Assembly (NCBI RefSeq): GCF_900240845.1
Contig: NZ_OERU01000001.1
Coordinates: 827,079-891,078 of the forward strand
Direction: 5' to 3'
DNA from: Peptostreptococcus faecalis
Lineage (GTDB): Bacteria > Bacillota > Clostridia > Peptostreptococcales > Peptostreptococcaceae
DNA length: 64,000 nt
Of the stretch, positions 1 to 8,193 are shown in pieces. Position 1 is the first letter of the stretch. Every line of letters starts with the position of its first letter. Made by a program: the position numbers and the translations under genes. Under the pieces are notes generated by a model. The model did not search any database. It saw only the letters and a list, made by a program, of their open reading frames with translations, and was not told where the DNA came from.

Positions 1-175
1 CACTATCATATGATTTGATAAGGAAAGTAAGTATAAAACCACATGCCAGACCTCCTAAAATAGCCAACCATGACAAATCTGTATTGTATATAACTTTGTA
101 AATAAGAGCACTAGCAGATGATATTATTGAAAACAAAGCTATAAACATTATTATTTTTCTAGTAGATTTTCCCAT
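1..175 (-). CDS. Small membrane protein, N-terminal part (cut by window edge)
   Basis: The minus-strand frame is open from the window edge back to an ATG at 175, giving at least 58 residues. The protein begins MGKSTRKIIMFIALFS and has two hydrophobic stretches (about residues 7-24 and 36-54), so it is probably the N-terminus of an integral membrane protein. I do not recognise a family. The only G-rich candidate ribosome site (a run of five G on the minus strand at 204-208) is about 28 nt upstream, which is too far, and I see no in-frame start nearer to it, so this ATG is uncertain. It is divergent from copA. Confidence 0.45.
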   Translation of the reverse strand, partial: MGKSTRKIIMFIALFSIISSASALIYKVIYNTDLSWLAILGGLACGFILTFLIKSYDS

Positions 176-275
176 TTTAATAATTACGTTTATAAAAACG
201 TATCCCCCTGTAAATTAGTATATCTATATTATAAGATAATTCCAGATTGATTTCAATTAAATCTAAATGATGGGC

Positions 276-305
276 TTGATTATTAAATATAGCAAAGGGT
301 ATAAT
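276..305 (+). promoter_or_regulatory. Probable copA promoter
   Basis: TTGATT at 276-281 and TATAAT at 300-305 are separated by 18 bp and lie 57 bp before the copA start. Just downstream, TGATA and TATCA half-sites (319-333, 5-bp spacer) could be an operator, but they match no copper-regulator consensus that I know. The spacing supports the promoter; regulation is not shown. Confidence 0.45.
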
Positions 306-361
306 TATAATATGATAATGATATATTGTATCAAATAATATCAAGATAGGAGATAATAAAT

Positions 362-2626
362 ATGACTAAAGAAAAAGCACAGATACAAAGTGAAGATTTC
401 TTAATAGAGGGAATGACTTGCGCTGCATGTGCTAAATCTGCGGAGAGATCTTTGAAGAAAACTAAAGGTGTAGTTTCTGCAAGTGTAAATATAGCAACAG
501 AAAAAGCTATTGTAGAATATGATTCTAATGTATGTGGAGTAGATGATTTACGTGCATCTATTGAAAAAGTTGGTTTTCATATGATTGAAAAGGACGAAGA
601 AATAAGCGACAATAATGAATCGATGTTTAAGAGATTTCTTGTGGCGATTGTTTTTGCGGCGATATTATTTACTATCTCAATGGGGCCAATGGTTGGAATA
701 CCACTGCCAAGCATAATATCTCCTACATTGAATCCTGTTAATTATGCTCTTATACAATTCATACTTGTAATACCAGTAATGGTAGCGGGGTCAAATTTTT
801 ATGTCAATGGATTCAAATCACTTTTTCACTTGAGTCCTAATATGGATTCATTGGTAGCTGTATCGACATCAGCAGCATTTATATTTAGTGCTGTAAATAC
901 TTTTAGGATGATGATGGATCCTGTTTTTTTAAATGAACTGGCTAGCACACATCATCACCTTCCATTATATTATGAAAGTGCTGCAATGATTATTGCATTG
1001 ATAATGCTAGGTAAATATTTTGAAGCTAGAAGTAAATCAAAGACTTCACAGGCAATTAAATCACTTATTGAATTGCAAGCTAAAACCGCAATAATTGAAA
1101 TCAATGGTGAGGAAAAAGAAATTCCTATAGAAGATGTAAACGTTGGAGATATAATAGTAGTAAAGCCAGGTCAAAAAATTCCAGTTGATGGGATAGTCAT
1201 TTCAGGTCTGAGCTCTGTGGATGAATCAATGCTTACTGGAGAAAGTATTCCTGTAGAAAAAAATGAAGGCGACAACGTAACTGGAGCAAGTGTAAATAAA
1301 AATGGATATTTAAAATTTAGAGCAGAAAAAATTGGTAGAGATACTGTTTTATCACAAATAATACTTTTAGTTGAAAATGCACAAAACAAGAAAGCGCCGA
1401 TCGCAAATCTAGCGGATGTTGTTTCTGGTATTTTTGTTCCTGTAGTAATGGCTATTGCCCTTCTTTCTGGATTATTGTGGTATTTCGTAGGAGGCGCTAC
1501 GTTTGAATTTTCACTTACTATTTTTGTTTCTGTTCTTGTAATAGCTTGTCCTTGTGCTCTGGGATTAGCTACGCCAACAGCTATTATGGTCGGAACAGGA
1601 AAGGGCGCTGAAAATGGTATTTTAATTAAAGGTGGAGACTCTCTTGAATCTGCACACAAAATAACAACAGTAGCTTTTGATAAAACAGGAACTATTACAA
1701 ATGGAAAACCAATTGTAACTGACTTTGAGGTGTCTAGCACCGAATTGTCTAATATAGAAATATTATCATTTGTAGCTTCAGCAGAATCTAAGTCAGAACA
1801 TCCATTAGCTGACTCTATAGTTGAATTTTCAAAGGATCAAAATAGCAACCTATTAGAAGTAGATTCTTTTGAAAGTATTACGGGAATGGGTTTAGAAGCG
1901 ACAGTTTCTGGAAAAAAAGTACTTATTGGCAACAAGAAGTTAATGGAAAAACATTCTATATCAAATTATAGTGATTTTTATGAAAAAGCTATTGAACTCG
2001 CAAATCTTGGAAAGACACCGATGTACATATCAATAGAAAATAAGTGTGTCGGAATAATATGTGTAGCAGATACTATTAAAGAAAGTAGTAAAACTGCGAT
2101 AGAGAAACTTCATAACATGGGAATAAAAGTTGCGATGATAACAGGAGATAATGAAAGAACTGCAAAAGCAATAGCAAATCAAGTAGGAATTGATATTATT
2201 AAAGCTGACGTTCTTCCATCAGACAAATCTAACGTAATAAAAATGTTCCAATCAGAAGGTGAGTTTGTCGCTATGGTTGGTGATGGTATAAATGATGCGC
2301 CAGCTCTTGCTCAAGCAGACGTTGGAATAGCAATAGGCAATGGAACTGATGTGGCAATTGAATCTGCAGATATTGTTTTAATGAAAAATGATATTATGGA
2401 TGTTCCAAACTCAATTAAATTAAGTAGAGAAACTATAAAAAATATAAAACAGAATCTCGGTTGGGCTTTTGGATATAATATTATAGGCATACCATTTGCA
2501 GCAGGACTCATCTATATTTTCGGTGGTCCATTATTAAATCCAATGATAGCAGCGGCCGCTATGAGTTTTTCATCTGTAAGTGTAGTTACAAATTCACTTA
2601 GACTTAGAAAGTTTAAGACATATTAA
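362..2626 (+). CDS. copA: Copper-translocating P-type ATPase (CopA)
   Basis: This P1B-type ATPase exports copper across the cytoplasmic membrane using ATP. Visible in order: one N-terminal heavy-metal-associated domain with GMTCAAC (residues 17-23), a cluster of membrane helices (about 90-230), the TGES actuator motif (about 291), the transmembrane CPC metal site (396-398), the phosphorylated DKTGT (Asp440), the P1B His-Pro pair (480-481) and the hinge GDGINDAP (640-647). The 754-residue length is normal for the family. CPC with a CxxC metal-binding domain points to copper rather than zinc or cadmium. A ribosome site (AGGAGA, 348-353) precedes the ATG. No copper chaperone or repressor gene is adjacent. 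Confidence 0.93.
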   Translation: MTKEKAQIQSEDFLIEGMTCAACAKSAERSLKKTKGVVSASVNIATEKAIVEYDSNVCGVDDLRASIEKVGFHMIEKDEEISDNNESMFKRFLVAIVFAAILFTISMGPMVGIPLPSIISPTLNPVNYALIQFILVIPVMVAGSNFYVNGFKSLFHLSPNMDSLVAVSTSAAFIFSAVNTFRMMMDPVFLNELASTHHHLPLYYESAAMIIALIMLGKYFEARSKSKTSQAIKSLIELQAKTAIIEINGEEKEIPIEDVNVGDIIVVKPGQKIPVDGIVISGLSSVDESMLTGESIPVEKNEGDNVTGASVNKNGYLKFRAEKIGRDTVLSQIILLVENAQNKKAPIANLADVVSGIFVPVVMAIALLSGLLWYFVGGATFEFSLTIFVSVLVIACPCALGLATPTAIMVGTGKGAENGILIKGGDSLESAHKITTVAFDKTGTITNGKPIVTDFEVSSTELSNIEILSFVASAESKSEHPLADSIVEFSKDQNSNLLEVDSFESITGMGLEATVSGKKVLIGNKKLMEKHSISNYSDFYEKAIELANLGKTPMYISIENKCVGIICVADTIKESSKTAIEKLHNMGIKVAMITGDNERTAKAIANQVGIDIIKADVLPSDKSNVIKMFQSEGEFVAMVGDGINDAPALAQADVGIAIGNGTDVAIESADIVLMKNDIMDVPNSIKLSRETIKNIKQNLGWAFGYNIIGIPFAAGLIYIFGGPLLNPMIAAAAMSFSSVSVVTNSLRLRKFKTY

Positions 2627-2654
2627 TACTATTAAAATTAATATAATTAAAAAC

Positions 2655-2686
2655 AACAGCTGCGTACATTGAGTGTACCAGCTGTT
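2655..2686. terminator. Bidirectional terminator between copA and the Dabb gene
   Basis: Arms AACAGCTG and CAGCTGTT pair, with further GTAC pairing inside. An AT-rich, T-rich tail follows on the plus side and an A-rich stretch precedes it, so it can serve both convergent genes. Confidence 0.75.
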
Positions 2687-2697
2687 ATTTTTCTATT

Positions 2698-2985
2698 TTA
2701 TATATCTATAACTGATTTTGATATAGGCTCTAATTTTTTTATGTTTTCTAAGAAGATTTTATGCTCAGGATGATTGATATAATTTTCTAAAGGTAAATTA
2801 TCTCCTAAATCTACAAATAATATTAAATCCATATTAGCATCAATATCCATAACGTTTAGATTATATTTATAATCTTTTATCACCTTGTGTTCATTTTTTA
2901 AAAGATCATAGGTTTTTACTACAGTATTTGATAAAATAGAGTCTTCAATTTTTTCTTTAAATTTAAATAAAACAATATGCGTCAT
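2698..2985 (-). CDS. Dabb (stress-responsive A/B barrel) domain protein
   Basis: This is a 95-residue protein that makes up a single Dabb domain: it opens MTHIVLFKFKE and carries the typical 'HPEHKIFLE' segment near residue 75. Dabb proteins are small dimeric alpha/beta barrels; bacterial members have no settled substrate. I place the start at the ATG at 2985 because GGAGG sits 8 nt upstream; the frame also stays open to a TTG at 3003, which would put that ribosome site inside the gene. It is a single gene convergent with copA. Confidence 0.75.
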   Translation of the reverse strand: MTHIVLFKFKEKIEDSILSNTVVKTYDLLKNEHKVIKDYKYNLNVMDIDANMDLILFVDLGDNLPLENYINHPEHKIFLENIKKLEPISKSVIDI

Positions 2986-3127
2986 GTCAAATCCCTCCAC
3001 CAAGTATTTATTTAAAGTATATATTAAATAAATACAAATTGGTAGCGTTTTATTAAATATTATTATTTATAAATTTAATATGTAAGAGCCAAAATCAAAA
3101 TAATAATAAATAATAATGTTTTTATAA

Positions 3128-3156
3128 TTGATGAAGAATTGGAAGTATGGTATAAT
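3128..3156 (+). promoter_or_regulatory. Strong sigma-A type promoter of the purine permease
   Basis: TTGATG (3128-3133) and TATAAT (3151-3156) are spaced by exactly 17 bp, with a TATGG extension just before the -10. Transcription would start near 3163, giving a leader of about 180 nt before the permease ATG at 3346. Confidence 0.65.
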
Positions 3157-3162
3157 TTAGAG

Positions 3163-3345
3163 ATGTTCTATGCAAATTAATAGTTTGTAATTAATAATAG
3201 AAGTCAAAATTTTATTCTATTATTAATTATGATGTTTGCTACAATTTAAAATAAAACTAAATAGAAAATTAAAAGTAGCTCGCATCACGTATATGGCTTT
3301 TTTTGCTGAGTTCATTATTGTAATTCATAACGAGGAGGTTTTAAA
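3163..3345 (+). promoter_or_regulatory. Long structured 5' leader of the purine permease
   Basis: The predicted transcript carries about 180 untranslated nt. It contains a 14-bp perfect hairpin at 3189-3228 (12-nt loop). Further down, CTCG at 3279-3282 is complementary to CGAG at 3331-3334, which overlaps the Shine-Dalgarno sequence GAGGAGG (3332-3338). An ATATGGC element (3291-3297) resembles part of purine riboswitches, but the conserved TCTACC joining segment is absent, so I do not call a known riboswitch. Control of translation by purines is an inference from the downstream gene only. Confidence 0.35.
3189..3228. repeat. 14-bp perfect inverted repeat in the permease leader
   Basis: AATTAATAATAGAA (3189-3202) and its exact reverse complement (3215-3228) flank a 12-nt loop. 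It starts about 26 nt after the predicted transcription start, so it could be an RNA hairpin or a DNA operator. No T-tract follows, so it is not a standard terminator. Confidence 0.7.
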
Positions 3346-4719
3346 ATGAATTCAAATCAGGAAAGTAGTGCTATTAAAAAACTTTTTCCTTTATTAGCAA
3401 ATAAAAATGTAGATTTCAAGAAAGAGATTGTAGCAGGTCTTACAACTTTCTTGACAATGGCCTACATAATCGCAGTAAATCCAAGTATTCTTTCTGAAAC
3501 AGGAATGGATGCTGGAGCATTAGTTACGGCAACTTGTTTAGCAGCTGCAATAGGATGTTTTTTGATGGGATTTATAGCAAATTTACCATTTGCTTTAGCA
3601 TCAGGAATGGGAATAAATGCGTTCTTTGCTTACACAGTAGTTATTAAGGGCGGAATACCTTGGGAAGTAGCTTTAACAGCTATATTTGTAGAAGGAATTA
3701 TTTTCATATTATTAAATTTATTTAAAGTTCGTGAACTAGTAGTAAACTCTATTCCAATGAATATGAAATATGCCGTTACAGCAGGGATAGGTGTGTTTAT
3801 TGCATTTTCAGGAATTAAAGGAAATGGACTTATAATAGCTAATGAAGCTACACTAATAAGTATGGGTAAAATCACACCAGCTGTTGTATTTACTTTTATT
3901 GGTCTATTAGTTATCGCAGCATGTGATAAAAAACAGATAAAAGGATCTATATTACTAGGTATTGCAACTTCGTCTATACTAGCATGGTCATATGCTATAT
4001 TGGATCCAACTGCAGCCGCAAATCTTGGAATACATCTTCCAAAGGGGCTATTTAAATTTGAATCAATTGCACCTATAGCAGGAAAAATTGATTTTGGTTA
4101 TTTATTTAATCCAGAACATATTGAAGGTTTCTTACTTGTAATAGTTACTATATTATTTGTAGATTTCTTCGGTACAATAGGAACTTTAGTAGGAGTTGCA
4201 TCAAAGGCTGATATGTTGGATGAAAATGGTAATTTCCCAAATGCCGGTAGAGCTCTTATTTCAGATGCTATAGCTACAACAATAGGATCTCTTTTAGGTG
4301 TGTCTACAGTAACAGCGTATGTTGAATCTTCAACAGGTGTATTAGCTGGAGGTAGAACAGGATTCACAGCTATAACAGTAGGAGTTCTATTTTTAATAGC
4401 TATGTTTTTCTCTCCTGTATTTATCGCTATACCTGCGTGTGCAACTGCACCAGCGCTTTTATATGTTGGTTATCTTATGATTACGTCAATACAAGAAATT
4501 GATATGTTTAACATAACTGAAGGATTACCTGCTTTTGTTACAATCATTACTATGGCACTTACATTTAGTATAGGTGATGGGTTGACACTAGGAATTTTAA
4601 CATATGTTTTTGTTAATCTTTTTTACAATCTTATATGTAAAAAAGAAGAAAAGAAACCTGTTTCTGGAGTTATGATAGTATTGGCAATTTTATTCATATT
4701 AAAATTAGCATTTTTGTAA
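3346..4719 (+). CDS. AzgA/PbuG-type purine (guanine/hypoxanthine/adenine) permease
   Basis: This is a 457-residue polytopic membrane protein of the NCS2-related AzgA family, which imports purine bases with protons. Family marks are the N-terminal 'KEIVAGLTTFLTMAYIIAVNP' type segment (about residues 27-47), 'FALASGMGINAFFAY' (about 81-95) and 'DFFGTIGTLVGVA' (about 270-282). Roughly a dozen hydrophobic helices span the length, and the size is usual. AGGAGG sits 7 nt before the ATG. It is monocistronic, with a strong promoter, a long leader and its own terminator. Which purine it prefers cannot be read from the sequence. Confidence 0.88.
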   Translation: MNSNQESSAIKKLFPLLANKNVDFKKEIVAGLTTFLTMAYIIAVNPSILSETGMDAGALVTATCLAAAIGCFLMGFIANLPFALASGMGINAFFAYTVVIKGGIPWEVALTAIFVEGIIFILLNLFKVRELVVNSIPMNMKYAVTAGIGVFIAFSGIKGNGLIIANEATLISMGKITPAVVFTFIGLLVIAACDKKQIKGSILLGIATSSILAWSYAILDPTAAANLGIHLPKGLFKFESIAPIAGKIDFGYLFNPEHIEGFLLVIVTILFVDFFGTIGTLVGVASKADMLDENGNFPNAGRALISDAIATTIGSLLGVSTVTAYVESSTGVLAGGRTGFTAITVGVLFLIAMFFSPVFIAIPACATAPALLYVGYLMITSIQEIDMFNITEGLPAFVTIITMALTFSIGDGLTLGILTYVFVNLFYNLICKKEEKKPVSGVMIVLAILFILKLAFL

Positions 4720-4731
4720 AAATAAATTAAG

Positions 4732-4764
4732 AGACTATTGTTTTAATATATAATTCAATAGTCT
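4732..4764 (+). terminator. Rho-independent terminator of the purine permease
   Basis: AGACTATTG and CAATAGTCT form a 9-bp stem followed by TTTTATAATAATTTTT, beginning 12 nt after the stop codon. Confidence 0.8.
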
Positions 4765-4887
4765 TTTATAATAATTTTTATTATTTAGAGATTATATGAA
4801 AATTTATAAACTTACTATTTAGTATAGGTTTATTATCGTAAATATAGAAATATAATAATATAGAAATAGAATAGAAAGGGGTAAATC

Positions 4888-6507
4888 ATGTTACAAGTAA
4901 CCGATGTTGGTTTGAGATTTGGAGATAAGGAACTTTATAAAGAGGTAAACTTAAAATTTACTAAAGGTAATTGCTACGGAATAATAGGAGCGAATGGAGC
5001 TGGAAAAAGTACATTCTTAAAAATATTATCTGGAGAAATAGAACCTAATACAGGGTCTGTAAGCATAACAGAAAAAGAAAGAATGTCAGTATTAAAGCAG
5101 GACCACTTTGAATATGATGAGTTCTCAGTGATTGATACTGTAATTATGGGGCATGAAAGACTTTGGAATATAACAAAAGAAAAAGATGCTCTTTATATGA
5201 AAGAAGATTTTAGTGATGAAGACGGTATAAAAGCCGCTGAATTAGAAAGTGAATTTGCTGAACTAGATGGATGGGATGCAGAAACAAACGCAGAAAAAAT
5301 ACTAATGGGACTAGGAATAGAGAAGGAAAGACACTATTCTCTAATGAATGAACTATCAGGTGCAGAAAAAGTCAAAGTGTTATTAGCTCAATCGCTTTTT
5401 GGTAAGCCTGAAATATTGCTCCTAGATGAGCCTACAAACCATTTAGATTATGCTTCAATAAAATGGTTAAATGAGTTTATAATAGGTCTAGACGATACTA
5501 TAGTAATCGTTGTATCACATGATAGACACTTCCTAAATACTATTTGTACACATATAGTAGATGTTGACTTTGGAAAAATTCAGATATACACAGGTAATTA
5601 TGATTTCTGGTATGAATCAAGTCAGTTGGCATTACAGCTAATGAAAGATCAAAATAAGAAAACAGAAGAAAAAATAGCTCAATTAAAAGAATTTATAGCC
5701 AAATTTAGTTCAAATGCATCTAAGGCAAAGCAAGCTACATCTAGAAAAAAACAATTGGACAAGCTGAATGTAGAAGAAATACAGCCTTCTAGAAGAAAAT
5801 ACCCTTACGTTGCATTTAAACCTGAAAGAGAAATCGGAAATGAAGTTCTTGAGGTAAAAAATATTACTAAAATAGTAGACGGAGAAAAGATACTTAATGA
5901 TATTTCTTTTAGACTGGAAAAAGATGATAAAGTAGTTTTCATGGGGAATGAAATGGCATCTACTGCATTATTTAACATACTTTCTGGAAATGACACAGAC
6001 TTTGAGGGTGAGTTCAAATGGGGGGTTACAACATCTCAAGATTACCTACCTAAGAACAATAATGAATTTTTCGAAGGATCTGAACTATCATTAGTCGATT
6101 GGCTGAGACAATTCTCAGAGGAAAAGAGTGAAAGTTATATTAGAGGATTTTTAGGAAGAATGTTATTTGGAGGAGATGAAGCGCTTAAAAATGCGAGCGT
6201 TATCAGTGGAGGCGAAAAAGTTAGATGTATGTTGTCTAAGCTAATGTTATCAAATTCAAATGTATTAATTTTAGATGATCCTACAAACCACTTGGACCTA
6301 GAATCAATAACATCTGTAAATAAAGCTTTAGAAGATTTTACTGGAGTTTTATTGTTTACTTCTCATGACCATCAATTTATATCTTCTATTGCAAATAGAA
6401 TAATATTTATTGGTGATAATGAAATATTAGATAGAAAAATGGATTTCGATGACTTTATAGAAAGCGATGAAATAAAAGAGCTTTTAAAGAAAATCGTTCA
6501 AGAATAA
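4888..6507 (+). CDS. ABC-F family ATPase (YbiT/YkpA-like) with a degenerate second P-loop
   Basis: This soluble protein of 539 residues has two ABC domains and no membrane segments, as in ABC-F proteins, which act on the ribosome. Domain 1 is intact: Walker A GANGAGKST (about residues 36-44), LSGAE signature (about 156) and LLLDEPTNHLD (about 176-186). A charged linker rich in K, E and Q (about 250-300) corresponds to the P-site tRNA interaction motif. Domain 2 keeps an ISGGE signature and LILDDPTNHLD, but its P-loop reads FMGNEMASTALF (about 353-364), so the ATP-binding lysine is replaced by serine, and the Walker B glutamate is Asp. Substrate and any antibiotic-protection role are unknown. 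Confidence 0.88.
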   Translation: MLQVTDVGLRFGDKELYKEVNLKFTKGNCYGIIGANGAGKSTFLKILSGEIEPNTGSVSITEKERMSVLKQDHFEYDEFSVIDTVIMGHERLWNITKEKDALYMKEDFSDEDGIKAAELESEFAELDGWDAETNAEKILMGLGIEKERHYSLMNELSGAEKVKVLLAQSLFGKPEILLLDEPTNHLDYASIKWLNEFIIGLDDTIVIVVSHDRHFLNTICTHIVDVDFGKIQIYTGNYDFWYESSQLALQLMKDQNKKTEEKIAQLKEFIAKFSSNASKAKQATSRKKQLDKLNVEEIQPSRRKYPYVAFKPEREIGNEVLEVKNITKIVDGEKILNDISFRLEKDDKVVFMGNEMASTALFNILSGNDTDFEGEFKWGVTTSQDYLPKNNNEFFEGSELSLVDWLRQFSEEKSESYIRGFLGRMLFGGDEALKNASVISGGEKVRCMLSKLMLSNSNVLILDDPTNHLDLESITSVNKALEDFTGVLLFTSHDHQFISSIANRIIFIGDNEILDRKMDFDDFIESDEIKELLKKIVQE

Positions 6508-6643
6508 AGCAATGAGTTTTGATACTTAGTTATAAATCCATATTTTATTATATTAATATTATGTAAGTCTAGAGTAAAAACACAATTTAAAGAAACATAA
6601 GTTATGATACTGATTTTCTAAAATTTAATAATTATAGTTTATC

Positions 6644-6689
6644 ATTTATAATGACCAAAAATATTAATTTATTTTTGGTCATTATAAAT
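6644..6689. repeat. 19-bp perfect inverted repeat upstream of the recombinase-like gene
   Basis: ATTTATAATGACCAAAAAT (6644-6662) is repeated in exact reverse complement at 6671-6689, with an 8-nt loop. It ends where the predicted -35 of the recombinase-like gene begins and lies 137 nt after the ABC-F stop codon. It could be a terminator (only a weak T-rich tail follows), an operator, or a recombinase binding site. Perfect pairing over 19 bp is more than a terminator needs. Confidence 0.75.
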
Positions 6690-6718
6690 TGTTTTTTGGT
6701 TATAATATGTGGTATAAT
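6689..6718 (+). promoter_or_regulatory. Probable promoter of the recombinase-like gene
   Basis: TTGTTT (6689-6694) and TATAAT (6713-6718) have an 18-bp spacer. A second TATAAT lies at 6701-6706. The right arm of the inverted repeat abuts this -35, which would suit repression or autoregulation. Confidence 0.45.
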
Positions 6719-6781
6719 ATTTCATAATGAAATGATATCTCTATTATATAATAATTAATTTTTAGTCAGGAGGTGCATAAC

Positions 6782-7348
6782 TTGATTTACGGATATTGTA
6801 GAGCTACTACATCGAAACAAATAGAAGATGGATACCTAGAGGAACAAGAGGAACAAATAAGAGAGCGTTATTATGAAAGTGTCATATCAAAAGAAGATTC
6901 GCTAGATATGAACTTTAAACCTAAATTTAATGATTTAATTAGAAATGCAACATATGGTGATACTATTGTTGTTACTAAGCTAGATAGGTTTGCCACGTCA
7001 ATAGAAGACGCATTTAATATCTTAGAAGACCTTAGAAAAAGAAATATTAAATTTCATATACTCAATATTGGATTAATTGATTTCTCAGTTTTAGGGGAAG
7101 TTCTTTACAATACAATATTCGCGGTAAATGAGTTTGAAAAAGCACTATTGGTAGAAAGAATACAGTCTGGTAAAAATAAAGCAAAAAAAACAGAAGGTTT
7201 TAAAGAAGGTAGACCTAAAAAATATACTCAAAAGCAAATAAATGATGCTCTTGAGATGCTTAATTCTCTTTCTTATAAAAAAGTAGAAGAAATGACTGGC
7301 ATTTCGAAAAGTACTTTGATAAGAGCTAAGAAGGAATCGTTAAAATAA
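6782..7348 (+). CDS. Serine recombinase (resolvase/invertase) family protein, altered active site
   Basis: This 188-residue protein has the full resolvase architecture: an N-terminal catalytic domain, a long helix with EFEKALLVER (about 118-127), then GRPKKY and a C-terminal helix-turn-helix (about 150-185, 'VEEMTGISKSTLIRAKK'). The nucleophile motif, normally YxRVSTxxQ, reads GYCRATTSKQ here, so the catalytic serine is threonine. The usual LDRLGR reads LDRFAT, so a second active-site arginine is also lost. I take the TTG at 6782 as start because AGGAGG (6768-6773) lies 8 nt upstream; a GTG at 6773 overlaps that site. Neighbours are unrelated to mobile DNA. It may be a DNA-binding regulator rather than a working recombinase. 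Confidence 0.75.
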   Translation: MIYGYCRATTSKQIEDGYLEEQEEQIRERYYESVISKEDSLDMNFKPKFNDLIRNATYGDTIVVTKLDRFATSIEDAFNILEDLRKRNIKFHILNIGLIDFSVLGEVLYNTIFAVNEFEKALLVERIQSGKNKAKKTEGFKEGRPKKYTQKQINDALEMLNSLSYKKVEEMTGISKSTLIRAKKESLK

Positions 7349-7402
7349 TAAAGATTAGTTTGAATTTTGATGATGTGATATATTTATTTGGAGAGGTTTG
7401 TT

Positions 7403-8017
7403 ATGTATGATTTAGAAAATATTTTTAAAAACTATAATCCTGGAGTGATTGGACCAGAAAAAATTTTATTTTCTTCAATAGTTGTTCCTGTCATAAATAT
7501 TGATGGTGAGCAACATGTTATTTTTGAAGTTAGGTCAAAAAGACTAAAATCTCAACCAGGAGAAGTATCTTTTCCTGGAGGCAAAGTTGATGAAAATGAA
7601 AGTCCACTAAATGCAGCTAGAAGAGAATTTTCAGAAGAGCTCGACGCTGCTCAAGAAAAAATTGAAATTATATCAGAATTAGATATTTATTTTGCAGCAT
7701 CAAGAGGTCTTATTTTTTGTTATCTAGGTGTAGTTGATGAAAGTATTAACTTAAATGTTAGAAATAGTGAAGTTGAAGAACTTTTTACTGTTCCATTAAA
7801 ATTTTTTATAGAAACCGAACCAGAGGTGTATACAAACAGTATTAGAGTTTTCCCTGATGAAAATTTTCCATATGAAAAAATGAAAATATCGGAAACTTAT
7901 AACTGGGGTATACAAAATTATCCAGTACTTTTTTATAATTATGGCGGCCATATCATATGGGGTATTACTGCAAATATAATAAATAATTTTGCGAAAAAGA
8001 TAAAAGATAAGTTATAA
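7403..8017 (+). CDS. Nudix hydrolase, CoA-pyrophosphatase type (NudL/YeaB-like)
   Basis: This 204-residue Nudix protein probably cleaves CoA or related nucleotide pyrophosphates. The Nudix box is complete (about residues 57-79): GGKVDENESPLNAARREF followed by SEEL, including the metal-binding REFSEE core. Just before it, 'RSKRLKSQPGEVSFPGG' matches the extra motif seen in CoA pyrophosphatases (LxxHxGExxFPGG). The start is the ATG at 7403, with GGAGAGG 6 nt upstream; an in-frame TTG at 7388 would swallow that ribosome site. It is a single gene between the recombinase-like gene and the thiamine operon. Substrate specificity is inferred from the motif. Confidence 0.82.
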   Translation: MYDLENIFKNYNPGVIGPEKILFSSIVVPVINIDGEQHVIFEVRSKRLKSQPGEVSFPGGKVDENESPLNAARREFSEELDAAQEKIEIISELDIYFAASRGLIFCYLGVVDESINLNVRNSEVEELFTVPLKFFIETEPEVYTNSIRVFPDENFPYEKMKISETYNWGIQNYPVLFYNYGGHIIWGITANIINNFAKKIKDKL

Positions 8018-8062
8018 ATACTAAAGTGTGTTATAATAGTTTTTGTAGATATAAATTAAATA

Positions 8063-8145
8063 ATTTACAGGGGAGCTTATTGGCTGAGAGGAATTTTTTC
8101 GACCCTAAGACACATTGGATAATGCCAGTGGAGGAGTATTTCTGT
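8063..8145 (+). promoter_or_regulatory. TPP riboswitch (THI element), slightly divergent
   Basis: The conserved core is present in order: GGGGAGC (8070-8076), GGCTGAGAG (8082-8090), GACCCTAAG (8101-8109) and GGATAATGCCAGTGGAGGAG (8117-8136), closed by ACAG (8067-8070) pairing with CTGT (8142-8145). The usual CCTGATCTGG segment is ACACATTGG here, so one joining strand is unusual. A terminator follows directly and the downstream genes are thiamine uptake genes, so transcription is probably attenuated when thiamine pyrophosphate binds. Confidence 0.9.
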
Positions 8146-8146
8146 C

Positions 8147-8173
8147 GTCCCTGCATAAGCTGGGACTTTTTTT
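8147..8173 (+). terminator. Attenuator terminator of the TPP riboswitch
   Basis: GTCCC (8147-8151) pairs with GGGAC (8162-8166), with an inner GC-ATAA-GC helix, and is followed by a run of seven T. It lies between the aptamer and the first gene, as expected for transcriptional control. Confidence 0.85.
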
Positions 8174-8193
8174 ATTTGAAAGGAGAAAAGATC

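Noticed and set aside
3163..3345. Canonical purine riboswitch before the AzgA-type permease
   Set aside because: ATATGGC is present, but the conserved TCTACC joining segment and the right helix lengths are not, so I left it as an unassigned leader.
6508..7402. Transposon or prophage fragment around the serine recombinase
   Set aside because: Only one recombinase-like gene is present, with no terminal repeats, target duplication, transposase partner or phage genes in either neighbour.
8026..8193. Longer N-terminus for the YkoF-like protein
   Set aside because: The frame runs through the TPP aptamer and terminator; the ATG at 8194 has the proper ribosome site and matches the family length.
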